Assembly (NCBI RefSeq): GCF_026151205.1
Contig: NC_087075.1
Span: forward strand, 10,402,303 to 10,462,302
Length of the DNA: 60,000 nucleotides
From: Bolinopsis microptera
Taxonomy: Eukaryota > Ctenophora > Tentaculata > Lobata > Bolinopsidae
Direction: 5' to 3'
The notes under the pieces were generated by a model. That model was given only the letters and a program-made list of their open reading frames with translations. It ran no database searches and had not been told where the DNA came from. Shown here in pieces: positions 1 to 10,082 of the stretch (position 1 is its first letter; every line of letters begins with the position of its first letter). Both the position numbers and the translations under genes were made by a program.

Positions 1-1844
1 TGAGCAAGTAAGTAAGACGTCTTCATAATGGCCGCAGTTGTGGTTGGTGTTGTAACTGCAATCAGCCCAGTCGTTATTATCATTTTTATTACAAGTCACG
101 TCATCCAGCTTGATATCGTAGCTCTCTTGGTTCGGATAAAGAGATGCACTTCCAGCATTGTCCCAGCTCTGCGCACTGTTGTATCCCATATCTTTGCAGA
201 TGGCGTTTGCTGCATCGTTATCGAACCTAGAAATACGAAGAAATCTAAGAAATACTAAGAAATACTAAGAAATACTAAGAAATAATAAGAAATACTAAGA
301 AATACTAAGAAATACTAAGAAATACTTAAAAATATTAATTTTACAATTACATCAAGAATATTATGAAAAAAAAAACAACGTAAGTCATTAAGAATTATAA
401 AAAAAGGTGACTTATTTTTAACTCCCCGATCTAAAACAAAAATCAGTGCAGCCAAACCTATTATATCTACCGGGCATCTTGGGAGAAAAGCCGAGGTATT
501 TGTATTATAATTATATGTATGAGTTACCCGGTATTGAATAATTGAAAGCATCGATGTTAAATACGCCGAAAAAGCGGTCGAAAATACGCTGTTTGTCAAA
601 ATTCTAAGAAATACGTGAAATACGGCCCATTTTGCAGTTTCTTGACACACGCTGTAACCCCTTTTGATCGCGCGCCGGCCGGCCGGCGTTCACGCTTCGC
701 TTGCACGAGAGGTAAAACTATACAACGTGTAGCAAGCAGTTTCAGAAAAAAATGTTTATGTTAAATTTTGTCCGAATACGCACGTATTTCTTGCGATAAA
801 TGTTTCTGCAAAATACGCAAGAACTTAAAATATCAGCTGCCACTTAAAAGATCAGCTGCCACGCTCCGCACATCTGACCGCTGACATCATAATCTGCCTA
901 TTCAGTAATCGGCATCATAATCTGCTTGCATACAAATTGCTACCAAAATGGCCCGGTGGCTAAAATATAAAATTAAAAAGTGACTAGGAATCTGATTAAG
1001 GCGGAAAAAGTGGCTATAAATTTTTCGGCCGGATGACTACGTATTTCATTATGTTTCACCTTCAAGTTCAATTCCATACCATTGTATCGTGCTTTGCTGA
1101 TTATATTACTGAGGTATTATTAGTTATTCATAATTGCCAAAAAGTGAGAATAAAACTATCGTCGACGGGCCCAGAACCCGGGTGATTCAGGTTATTAGTG
1201 ACGCATTAATCGACTAAAACATGAGGTCATGTGAATAAATGTAATATTTATATATATATATAAACGCGCGATTTTAGCGCGTTCCTGCTGAATTCTCATT
1301 TTAATGAATCGATGGTCAAAATGACAGATTTGAACGCGAACGAAGTACGCAAAACACTCTTGAGAAATACGTATTCGTATGTCGTAAGTTTATAAGATAC
1401 GCTACGTATTTAACATCCTTGATTGAAAGCCACGGAGTATATAGATTTGATAAGATTTTATAAATTTGATAAAGGTTAAATAATTTGAGTTCTGTTGTAA
1501 TGTACCTATCATCACAGACGGTGCCCCCTTTGTAAAGTAACAGTCCTTGCTGTCCAGCTGACACTTCATTTCCGTTCTGGTCAATAAGCTGGAACACCGA
1601 CCCTGAAAAGGTTTTAAATAAAAGGGAATAATTAGTCACTCAATTTGAATTAGGTAGGCAAACAAATTGTTAGTTTTAATTTAGTTAGTTCTAGCATCTG
1701 GAGTGATGACTAAAATATTAGTCATTACTGCTCTGGAACATTCCCACCAGGGTGAAAAAGTTGTTTTACTTTAAATAATCTTTACAAACCTGTAGCTGAT
1801 CCTAGGATATAGACTGAGCACATCAGCGCCAGTGCTGTAAGCAT
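1..1844 (-). CDS. SRCR-domain secreted/surface protein, 5' end (3 exons, continues past window start)
   Basis: Three minus-strand exons join in phase. Exon 1 (1844-1790) encodes a start Met and a hydrophobic signal peptide, MLTALALMCSVYILGSAT, ending in phase 1 before a GTTTGT donor. Exon 2 (1602-1506, acceptor TTTTCAG) gives GSVFQLIDQNGNEVSAGQQG and then the hallmark GGTVCDD. Exon 3 (226 to beyond 1, acceptor TTTCTAG) completes the split Arg codon and gives FDNDAANAICKDMGY, later LDDVTC, WADCSY, NCGHYEDVLLTCS. These are the conserved landmarks of a scavenger receptor cysteine-rich domain (about 100 residues, disulphide-bonded, extracellular, ligand binding). Phase-1 entry to the domain is typical of shuffled extracellular modules. 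The ligand and the rest of the protein are unknown because the gene leaves the window. Intron 2 (227-1505) carries a decamer repeat. I am confident of the SRCR call; further domains cannot be judged. Confidence 0.88.
231..327. repeat. Decamer tandem repeat (about 9 x actaagaaat)
   Basis: A run of near-identical 10-bp units lies just inside intron 2 of the SRCR gene, starting a few bases upstream (gene sense) of the exon 3 acceptor. It explains the open frame running into this region on the plus strand, which is not a gene. Confidence 0.9.
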
Positions 1845-2099
1845 TGTTTCCAGTTATACTTGTCCGTCTACAAATTTGTTCGTTATTTCACTTTCAGTAA
1901 TTTTCACTCACAAATTTTTCAGATTATCGAATATATAATGGCTACTCCAAATTTTGTTGTCCAAATCAGGTAATATAAACAATGTTCATTGAAACGCCCG
2001 AAATAAAATAAACATTGAAAAATTGCAACAATCACGTTTATTTTTGTTTTGACTAAATTTTTTATGGGGTTGTTAATGATTCAAAGTTACTCAATAAAA
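1845..2099. other. Upstream flank of SRCR gene, nothing recognised
   Basis: This AT-rich stretch would hold the SRCR gene's 5' UTR and promoter. I see no convincing TATA box or other defined element. Confidence 0.4.
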
Positions 2100-2960
2100 C
2101 CGGAAATGACTTATTAGGGTGTTTTATCGCAAACAAATACATGCGCGGCAACATGTACATATTTGCAATTATAAACGAATAACAGGTTTATAAAACCTAA
2201 TACTTATAGAAATTAGAAATTAGAAATTAGAAATTAGAAATTAGAAATTAGAAATTAGAAATTAGAAATTAGAAATTAGAAATTAGAAATTAGAAATTAG
2301 AAATTAGAAATTAGAAATTAGAAATTAGAAATTAGAAATAAGAAATTAGAAATTAGAAATTAGAAATTAGAAATTAGAAATTAGAAATTAGAAATTAGAA
2401 ATTAGAAATTAGAAATTAGAAATTAGAAATTAGAAATTATATGAGTATTTAATAGCAAACAAATGCGGGCACGATACAAATTTTGGAATTACAAATGAAA
2501 ATATGAAATTTGAACTTTGAACATGTATTTGTACGAGTAAACAATTTACAAGTAGCCCCAAGAAAACCGAATCAAATAATTATCGAAAATATAATTGGAA
2601 TCGGCTACCACTGAGATTATAGCTTCAAATTTGAAGAGTTTTTAGGGGATTTTACGGGTCCTGTGTTAGACAAATTTAATAAGTCTAACAGATGAGTCAC
2701 CTTATCTCACCAGCCCCAATCCCCAATGTTGAGGGCCCAATTTACAAATTACCCTTGCAGTCTTCGGACAAAGATAACGGCTAAAAATTAATGGAATGGT
2801 CAAGTCATCCTGACACAGGGGGCTCGGTGCGTGAAAAGCCCGATAAGTTTGAGAATCTTACCTCTGGAGAACTTCTGAAGTACTTCTGGAGAACTGCACT
2901 GGAGATTGGATAATTTTCTAGTGAACTGGAATAGAACCAACTTTAAATCAGGAATAAAAC
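2100..2960. repeat. Dispersed repeat, copy A (with internal heptamer satellite)
   Basis: The segment from about 2100 to 2960 matches, in the same orientation and order, sequence at 3836-4133 followed by 7032-7455. Shared blocks include 'aacaaatgcgggcac', 'ttgagggcccaatttacaa' and 'cagggggctcggtgcg'. Copy A is continuous apart from the (aaattag)n expansion. No open reading frame or terminal inverted repeats were seen, so the family class is unknown. Confidence 0.75.
2207..2438. repeat. Heptamer satellite (aaattag)n, about 33 copies
   Basis: A nearly pure 7-bp tandem array with one variant unit (aaataag near 2336). It lies inside dispersed repeat copy A and is absent from the corresponding place in copy B, so it expanded after the copies separated. 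Confidence 0.95.
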
Positions 2961-3835
2961 AAACTCAATTAAGCCAGTATCATGTACAGCGTCGAATTTT
3001 CTTATCTCGAAATTCTGCTATTCCTAATTTCCCTGCAGATTTTTTTAAAAAATTTTAAAATTATCATGGGTTCTCTAAAATTATCATACTCATTTATAAC
3101 TGATTAAATTAAGAAATCTCTAAGAATGTTTGCCAACACTCATTTTTAATCACGAATTAGGCTGCATTTGAGCAGTAAGCGTTATCAATTGCACTGACAA
3201 TAATTACCTAAATCGACAGCTGCATATCGATTTGTGGTAAAAATTGTTCAAAAATTGATAAACAATTTCAGCTGGTATTTTTCCCTGGTTAATGCTAGAA
3301 TTATTGTACAGAAGGATAGTTCATTATTATATCCACACTCCTAAAAAGGTTAAAGAATCTTCCTTGTGAAAATGTCTCACTGTTCATATTGAAGTGCACC
3401 ACACAGTAACTCCTTTTTTGCGTTGTATGAGACCTCTCCAATGTACCCTTATGAACCGAAACTCCATGCCTTTTCCCATATTAGCATATTGATATATGGG
3501 TATTGGCACGGAGTGAATTAGTGAATAACAAAAATTGAGGTTATAAATTACTGTTATATTATAAATATCACATTTAATAATGCATACAGCCGAAACAAGT
3601 TATGGAAATTAACAATAAAAAAGGTCCATTTTCAAGCATCTAAAGCCAAAGTTTGTCAGTTCATTTCTTTAATAATTGGGACAGTGGTTGAGGGTTGTAA
3701 CATTCCTTTGGAAAAAATATAATGTTGAAATCTATCAAAAGACCACGAGAACAAAAAATATTTATAGACACATTTCTATTTCAGTCCAAAAATGACGAAC
3801 AAATTCGTCAGTATATTTCATAAAATAGCCTTTTT
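2961..3835. other. AT-rich spacer, nothing recognised
   Basis: No supported exon, RNA gene or mobile element seen between the two copies of the dispersed repeat. Confidence 0.4.
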
Positions 3836-4133
3836 AGGGTATTTTATCGTAACTTACCTAATGCATGCAGGACAAAATATTTGTAATTATAAATTAGATA
3901 AGAGGATTTAACCTGAAATTCATACGAGTATTTAACAGCAAACAAATGCGGGCACCATTAAAATTTTGGAATTATGAATGAAAACATGAGATTTGAACGT
4001 GTTTTGTACGTTCTAAATTGTGAATGATTAAACAATTTACACTTACAGTTAGCCACAAGAAAATCGAATCAAATGAGATTATCAGATACCTGGATATGGA
4101 ATAGGCTTCCACTAAGAATAAGATTATGGTATT
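3836..4133. repeat. Dispersed repeat copy B, left half
   Basis: Matches the first part of copy A (2100 to about 2625), then stops abruptly at 'atggtatt'. Similarity resumes at 7032 after another 'atggtatt', so this copy is interrupted by the retroelement at about 4134-7031. Confidence 0.75.
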
Positions 4134-7031
4134 AATATTAGGGTTCAAAAGACACTGTGAACTATTTTAAACAAATTGATTATATTTTATGTCGTACTAA
4201 CTTTAAAGTCTGTTTAACAGACTCCCGCTCTTTTTGCGGTGATTTTGTGAAATCTGACCATAAACCTGTGGTCGCACGTTTTAAACTTGGTTGTGAATAC
4301 ATTGTACATAAGCGGCCCAGGTCTGACAAAATAAGGTTTGATGTCAATCGCCTTAATGATTCTGATATTAAGTCTAAATTTTTTGATTCCTTTAAAAGTA
4401 ATATTGATTGTAGAGTTTTAACTAATAATGCTATTTCTGAAAATTCTGATATATTTGGTATATTGAGTAAATGTGCCGTCCAGGTGGTTGGTAAAGTGCC
4501 CCCGGGGAAGCCTCATCAGTACAGCGACGATCCAACTGTCGTTAAACTTTCAGCAGAGAGAAAGTCCCTTCAGCAAGAATGTAGTCTCACAGGGATAAGC
4601 GACAGGAGTGACCTCAGAAAAAGAATCAACCATCTCAAACGTACCATCAAAAAGAGGTTGAAATCCATCAACGAGGCCACTGCTAACGCCCTAGTAGATG
4701 TCATCAACAACACCGACAGCTGCAGAAGCATGTTTGAAGCGAATAGAACTTTGGCCCAGTGTAGGATGAAGAAAGACGGAGTGACTGTCCACGATGCAGA
4801 CGGGAACACCTTAGGTTCTGACTCATTAAAAGCAGAAGCTATTAAAGAATACTTTAATAATGAGTTCAATGACAAAGATGAACCCCACCTCCCAGCATTC
4901 ATAGACCCTCCTGGAAGCCTCCTCTGTCCCATAACACCTGAAGAAGTTGGCCGTGCTGTTATGAAGCTGAAATCCGGTAGAGCGTGTGGCCCTGACGGTA
5001 TACCTAATGAGCTAATGAAAGCTGCTGGATATCCCCTCCACTGTGAGTTGGCTAGGATCTATAATCTCTCCTTTGAGACCAACACATACATCCCAGCTAT
5101 TGGAGAAGGTATCCTGACACCCCTTCAGAAGCCAGGAAAACCCCGAGGTCCGATAAAGTCTATCCGGCCCCTCACATTGCTAAATGGAACTAGAAAAGTC
5201 CTATCCCTCGTAGCCTTGAACAGAATCAATTACCACGTTGATATGTACACTGGACCTTGGCAGGCGGCATACAAGCAGGGTCGCAGTTGTGCTGACCTGG
5301 TATGGTCTCAGAGAATGTTGACATCAGTGGTTACCAGGCGCGAGTTTGAGTATAGTAAAATCAACATTGACATGACCGCTGCGTTTAATACTATCCGCAG
5401 ACAGACCATCATCAACCTCCTCATTGATGCAGGATGCTCTAGAGACGACATTCGCCTAGTTCAGTACCTCCTCTCAAATACAAAGCTCAAGGTGACGGTC
5501 AACAGATCTGAGTCTGGTGAATTTGTGATTAATATTGGCGCTTACCAGGGAGACAGTCTGGCAGGTAAAGTGTTTACATTGACCCTTGCCGGTGCCCTGA
5601 ATCACATCAGAGCCGTGATCAGTGTCACGATTCCTAGACCGAACCCCCCAGTCTCTGATAGAGGCCTCCCGTTAGAGTCCGCCTATGCTGACGATGCTGA
5701 GCTTCTGAGTGAAGATGGTCAGAGCCTGGTGAAGATACTAGAGATTGCCAGTGATATACTAAAGGATTGGAGTCTCTTTGTTAACGAATCAAAGACGGTG
5801 TTTACAAGAGTGTATTTGGCAGATACAGATGCTTTAGATGCCCATGGCAATAAAATTAGAGGAGATGAAGAGTGGCGAGAGTCAGTGCTATTAGGATCAA
5901 AGCTCTGCTCAGAAAGAGATATTGTCAACAGACGCAACAAAGCCAATGTTGCCTTCTACACCTACAAGAAAGTCTGGTTGAATAGTTCTGTTCAGATCAG
6001 TGAGAGTAGAAAGCTGAAGCTGTACGAAGCTCTTGTCACTTCAGTGTTGTTGTATAACTGTAGCAGCTGGGCTGCTCCTGAAACCGTAATGGCATCTGTC
6101 GACGTTCTTCAAAGGAAGCATCTGAGACAGATAATCAACACCTATTGGCCTACGATTATCAGTAACGAGAATTTATATAAGAGATGTAATGTCAGACCCC
6201 TTACTGAAAGGATCAAGAAAGCAAGATGGAAGATGCTTGGGCACGTTCTCAGAAGCGGTGATGACACTCCCGCCTTCTTATCTTTCAGATTTGCATGTTT
6301 AGGATGTTTTGACTACAAAGGAAGGAGGGGCAGACCTCGTTCAAATTTATTTGATTTATTATTAAAAGACATTATGACAAAACAAATTATTGTGATTGTA
6401 AATAAAAGATTTAGTTTAAGTAATTTCAACGATTTAGTGTACAAAGCTCATGATAGACGTCTTTGGAGAAGTTATGGGTGAGTCGAGACTACTCGGCCAC
6501 TCGATTTTATGATTTAATTTCTATTATCTTGTGTTTGCTGTAAATAGTTGATTAATAATTAATATTACAATACCTTCCAGTTCCAGGAATTAATATCGTA
6601 TCCCCATAATCAGCCAATGTCTCGGAGTGCTTTAAAACGCATTCTAATCATATTCATAATACTCGCGCAATATTTATTACACACTTTATTGTACATTACG
6701 CGTATATCACATTACCACATTTTTATAAACGGATAGTGTCGTTCAGGCATTGGAACACACAATACTCTTGGCTTAGTTTCATGCCGCGCTCGCCCTCATA
6801 TTGGCATTGCCGTCATATTAAGACGCAATGAAACTACCGGACTGCGATGTATGGGGACTTGCCACCCCATGGCAACAATAACATTAAAATATATCGACTC
6901 TGTTACATCGTATCCTCAAATTATTTGTTATATATAACAAATATACTATATATAGTAGTGTTGAAAGTATTAAAATCACCTTCGGCCCGGTTTGAACATT
7001 ATCTCGCTCAGCACTTAACAGCTAAGGTATC
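4134..7031 (+). mobile_element. 5'-truncated APE-type non-LTR retrotransposon inserted in dispersed repeat
   Basis: The insertion boundaries come from the interruption of dispersed repeat copy B. The 8-bp string 'atggtatt' occurs at 4126-4133 and again at 7032-7039 and is the likely target-site duplication. The element holds one long ORF (RT with the tail of an endonuclease) and about 550 bp of AT-rich 3' sequence without an obvious poly-A tail. The upstream ORF1 and most of the endonuclease are missing, as expected from 5' truncation during target-primed reverse transcription. Confidence 0.75.
4142..6481 (+). CDS. Reverse transcriptase ORF of non-LTR retrotransposon (endonuclease mostly deleted)
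   Basis: The frame is open for about 775 codons after an in-frame TAG at 4139-4141. There is no ATG at its start, so it is a truncated pol ORF. Residues 1-45, counted from the GTG at 4157, are the C-terminal end of an APE endonuclease (QIDYIL, then SDHKPVV). The RT domain follows at roughly residues 255-520: a RACGPDGIPNELMK block, the first catalytic Asp in IDMTAAF (about residue 405), AYQGDSLAG, and YADD at about residue 510. The C-terminal part has SVLLYNCSSW, KARWKMLGHVLRSGDD and GRRGRPRS, typical of the thumb/connector of RTE- or Jockey-superfamily-like elements; the exact clade is not resolved. There is no internal stop or frameshift, so the copy is fairly young, but it cannot be autonomous without its endonuclease. 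Confidence 0.93.
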   Translation, partial: GSKDTVNYFKQIDYILCRTNFKVCLTDSRSFCGDFVKSDHKPVVARFKLGCEYIVHKRPRSDKIRFDVNRLNDSDIKSKFFDSFKSNIDCRVLTNNAISENSDIFGILSKCAVQVVGKVPPGKPHQYSDDPTVVKLSAERKSLQQECSLTGISDRSDLRKRINHLKRTIKKRLKSINEATANALVDVINNTDSCRSMFEANRTLAQCRMKKDGVTVHDADGNTLGSDSLKAEAIKEYFNNEFNDKDEPHLPAFIDPPGSLLCPITPEEVGRAVMKLKSGRACGPDGIPNELMKAAGYPLHCELARIYNLSFETNTYIPAIGEGILTPLQKPGKPRGPIKSIRPLTLLNGTRKVLSLVALNRINYHVDMYTGPWQAAYKQGRSCADLVWSQRMLTSVVTRREFEYSKINIDMTAAFNTIRRQTIINLLIDAGCSRDDIRLVQYLLSNTKLKVTVNRSESGEFVINIGAYQGDSLAGKVFTLTLAGALNHIRAVISVTIPRPNPPVSDRGLPLESAYADDAELLSEDGQSLVKILEIASDILKDWSLFVNESKTVFTRVYLADTDALDAHGNKIRGDEEWRESVLLGSKLCSERDIVNRRNKANVAFYTYKKVWLNSSVQISESRKLKLYEALVTSVLLYNCSSWAAPETVMASVDVLQRKHLRQIINTYWPTIISNENLYKRCNVRPLTERIKKARWKMLGHVLRSGDDTPAFLSFRFACLGCFDYKGRRGRPRSNLFDLLLKDIMTKQIIVIVNKRFSLSNFNDLVYKAHDRRLWRSYG

Positions 7032-7455
7032 ATGGTATTTTAGGGGGCCTGTGTTCGACTAATTAAATAAGTCTAATAGATAAGTCGCATTAGTCACCAG
7101 CTCCAATCACCAATGTTGAGGGCCCAATTTACAAATTACGCTTGCAATATTCAGACCTAGATAACGGCTAAAAATTAATGGAACAGTCCCGGTCAAGTCT
7201 TCTTTACAAATACACAGGGGGCTCGGTGCGTCAAAAGCCCGACAAGTGTGATTCATTAACTTTGAGAGACTAAGATTTAGGGGTCATATGTCTTCTGTAC
7301 TCTGTAGGGGTCATTCGGATTTGCTGCAATCTTTTTGGATATTATTAATATTACTTGTGCATTATGGAGAACTTTTGAGTTCTGAAGTCTGAAGAACTGC
7401 ACTGGACAATTTTGTTCTTCACTGGAATAAAAAAAACTTTAAAACAATGGTGTGA
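7032..7455. repeat. Dispersed repeat copy B, right half
   Basis: Continues the match to copy A (from about 2640 to 2960) after the retroelement insertion. It has an extra block near 7250-7345 not found in copy A. Confidence 0.7.
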
Positions 7456-7514
7456 AAAACTGGAAACTAACTTTTTTTAAAATACATTAGCACATTCAAC
7501 TGTGTTGTAATCTA

Positions 7515-8001
7515 AGATGAGAAGTACGTACCGTACCCGGCTTAAAGTACGTACGGTATGAGGTTTTTATCAGTACGTACCGTACAACCACTTTAAAGTA
7601 CGAATTTGTTTTGAAAAAAATGGTGTCCGTTTTTTACCTTATTTTTCTATTGTTGTAAAATTGGCAGGTATGTGTATGTATGCAATTTTCAAACCACGAT
7701 TTTGGTGCCAGTGAATGCTAAAGTCGAATTAAACAATTTTTAAGACAATAAATTAATTTGAATAACTGCAATTATACTCAATAGTAGTACGTACAGTCAT
7801 GCTATTCTAATGATGGGAATAAGAATGCGGAGACATAAGTTTAGGTGCCCGTCCCGTAGCGCCATTTCAATTGTTCCTGTTATTATTTTGTCACGAAAGT
7901 CGGACTACCATCGAAAACACATTTATTGTACTTAATAACCAATTTTATCAGTACGTACGGTAGTCATTTTTAAAAGTACGTACCGTACGAACTTCTCATC
8001 A
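7515..8001. mobile_element. MITE with GATGAGAAG terminal inverted repeats, TA target site
   Basis: The left end (gatgagaagtacgtaccg) is mirrored at the right end (cggtacgtac... reading inward, ending cttctcatc). TA dinucleotides flank it at 7513-7514 and 8002-8003. Internal 'gtacgtaccgtac'-type palindromic motifs recur near 7549-7590 and 7955-7990. There is no coding capacity. The 487-bp size and TA flanks fit a non-autonomous Tc1/mariner-type element, but the superfamily is not proven. Confidence 0.7.
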
Positions 8002-8572
8002 TAGGTTGTAACCCAGTATACGCTATATTACCATTTTCAATTCTTTTACCTCAGTTAAGGGATTAATGTTTACACTTCACATATTACGTAAAAAGATTGG
8101 AGTTGACTGCACTCCAGGACCATCAGCCAGATCAGATCTGCGGCAGTGGGACCCAAATTTCTGTCAAACCCCGCCAATATTCACAACAGTATACAGTCAA
8201 CATGAATATTCGGGACTGTGCTGAGTGTGGGGTTAGGTGTTTCTATTTTTGAATCATATTGGCTGATGCTGACGTTGTAGTAGCGAATATTGCGAACATA
8301 ATTGAAATTCATCGGGAATGGTGTGGGGAACGGGCATTTAACCTACAAATTAGTTTATATAAACTTAAAGTTTTAGATTCCATAAAGTAATAAATTGAGA
8401 TCAGCGCAGCTTCCAACGTGGCTTTTTTAATCTTTCAATCTTTCAAAATAATTTAGTACACATCGTAATTCTGTAGTTTTACCGACCAATCAATTTATTA
8501 CAAGTTATCTTTAAAAGCACTTCACAAAGTAACCTGTAACAGTGAAAGTGAAAGTGAAACTATTTCAGGTCC

Positions 8573-8619
8573 GACGCCTCCTCCTATGGGTGGTGGAGGA
8601 TGAGGAAGGTAAACAGTCG
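8573..8619 (+). CDS. Possible short exon (weak)
   Basis: A TATTTCAG acceptor-like site is followed by a GC-richer stretch. One frame reads PTPPPMGGGG then stop; another reads SDASSYGWWRMRK up to a GTAAAC donor-like site. No frame is recognisable and no partner exon could be assigned in phase, so this is only a lead. Confidence 0.15.
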
Positions 8620-9303
8620 GCTGGTTCAACTAGCAGTCCTGTTGTCAGGTTCTGTTAGCTACCCAGCGGGCTGTCTGGCTGCATCACGTGATAGGGAGTT
8701 CTGCGGAGGGAACAACTTGCGGAGGAGACTTTGGGACAACTTACTTGCCGTGGTAGATTACAATTTAATTACTGAGCTAATCACGATGAAGTTATTATTT
8801 ACCTAATTAACATACTATAACACTGGGTTACCCGGTTGTGGTATGGCAGGTATTGTGACATCAACCTGTTCGTCATATCCCGGATTAATGGGCCACTCTG
8901 TAATTGTATTTACATGGTACTACTGCAGCACGAGTCTTTAACTCGGTTTTATCCAATTAAATAAATATGTTAGATGGGACTTTCCCTTTTGCTTTGAGCA
9001 GCCAATCTCAGTTCGTGATGGGGCTATTTATGACACGATTCTTGTAAACCAGATATCTGGCCAAGGATAGTTGATATTGCCTCGTCAAAATACACATGGA
9101 CAATTTATTTGATTTTTACCAGATAATCTTTAAAACTGACGTTTTTTCACTTGTAGTTATTATAATGCTGTGATTTGATGATTTGATTTCAGTTTAAATT
9201 CTTACTTCAAGTTGATGAGAGTTGATTAGAGATAATTTGAGATATAATTTGTAATAAACCCTTAATATTAAAAAATCTAGAAAGCTTTAAAACTCTTGTT
9301 AAT

Positions 9304-9511
9304 TTTTTTTCAGGAAAATAAATTCGAATTTAAAACAAAAACACAAGTTATTAAAGGACGGAATAAAAATGTCGAATCCCGCAAGAAGCTTGATAAAAGT
9401 TATAAAATAGGTCGAAAATTCGTCTTTTCGAGGTCCAATCAAAATCACAGCGTCACAATCTGGATTATAGCGGCCACCATTGATTTGTCTTCACAATTAT
9501 GCACCATGTGA
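9304..9511 (+). CDS. Possible terminal exon, unknown protein (weak)
   Basis: A strong pyrimidine tract ending TTTTTTTTCAG precedes an open frame beginning ENKFEFKTKTQVIKGRNKN, lysine-rich and then hydrophobic, with a stop at 9509-9511. No family is recognised and no upstream exon is linked. It lies just 3' of the GPCR gene on the opposite strand and could be chance. Confidence 0.18.
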
Positions 9512-9766
9512 CCATGACGGGATTTTATCTTCTGGCGAGTCTGGAAACGTTAGGATTTATAATTGTTTTAAACTTTATTCGCTACTAGAATCCTTTTATC
9601 TTTAACTCAACTGTCAGTAGCTTACCACCAAAGCTACATCCACTCAATTCACCACTACGAGTGATACACACATAACTCCTAGAGTATTTTCCAACTAAAA
9701 CTGAGACTGAGGGATTATACGATTACAGAGGTTGACCTCCAACTGTCCAACATCACCACACCAAGA

Positions 9767-10082
9767 TCACACATTATGTCCATTCTTATCAATTGGTGTT
9801 GCATCAATCTGCTCTGATAACTGAACCACTGTAGGGTCAGCTGACACATTACCCAGAGTAGTTTTATAATCAATACCACTTCCACTCCCGTGCCCGGAGT
9901 CAGTTTTAGATATCTGATCGTGGTTGCCTGTGTCTGAGCGGGAGGTCTTAGTGATTGTGTGTTCCTCTACTTTCGGCAGACTGTTAACTTTAGATAGGGG
10001 GGTTTTCTTGTCGCCCGCTTCCTCTGGGGTGGCGGCTACTGTGTGAATGTTGCGAATCTGTTCACACTTGTGTACATAGACC
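9767..10082 (-). CDS. GPCR last exon: cytoplasmic C-terminal tail
   Basis: Acceptor ATTTTTACAG, then about 104 codons to TGA (9769-9767). The sequence is hydrophilic and Ser/Thr-rich (VYVHKCEQIRN, KTSRSDTGNHD, SKTDSGHGSGS), as expected of a receptor tail with phosphorylation sites. The open frame needs a phase-2 donor upstream. The TM7 exon offers only phase 0 or 1 donors, so either a small exon lies between them or the frame used differs. Confidence 0.6.

Noticed and set aside
315-650. 111-codon minus-strand open frame
   Set aside because: Lies inside the SRCR intron between two well-supported exons; composition is random and it overlaps the decamer repeat.
1160-1190. Polylinker-like run of restriction sites (gtcgacgggccc...cccggg)
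   Set aside because: Too short and imperfect to be vector; surrounding sequence is ordinary intron.
4570-5946. Minus-strand ORFs within the RT gene
   Set aside because: Antisense of a clear reverse transcriptase frame.
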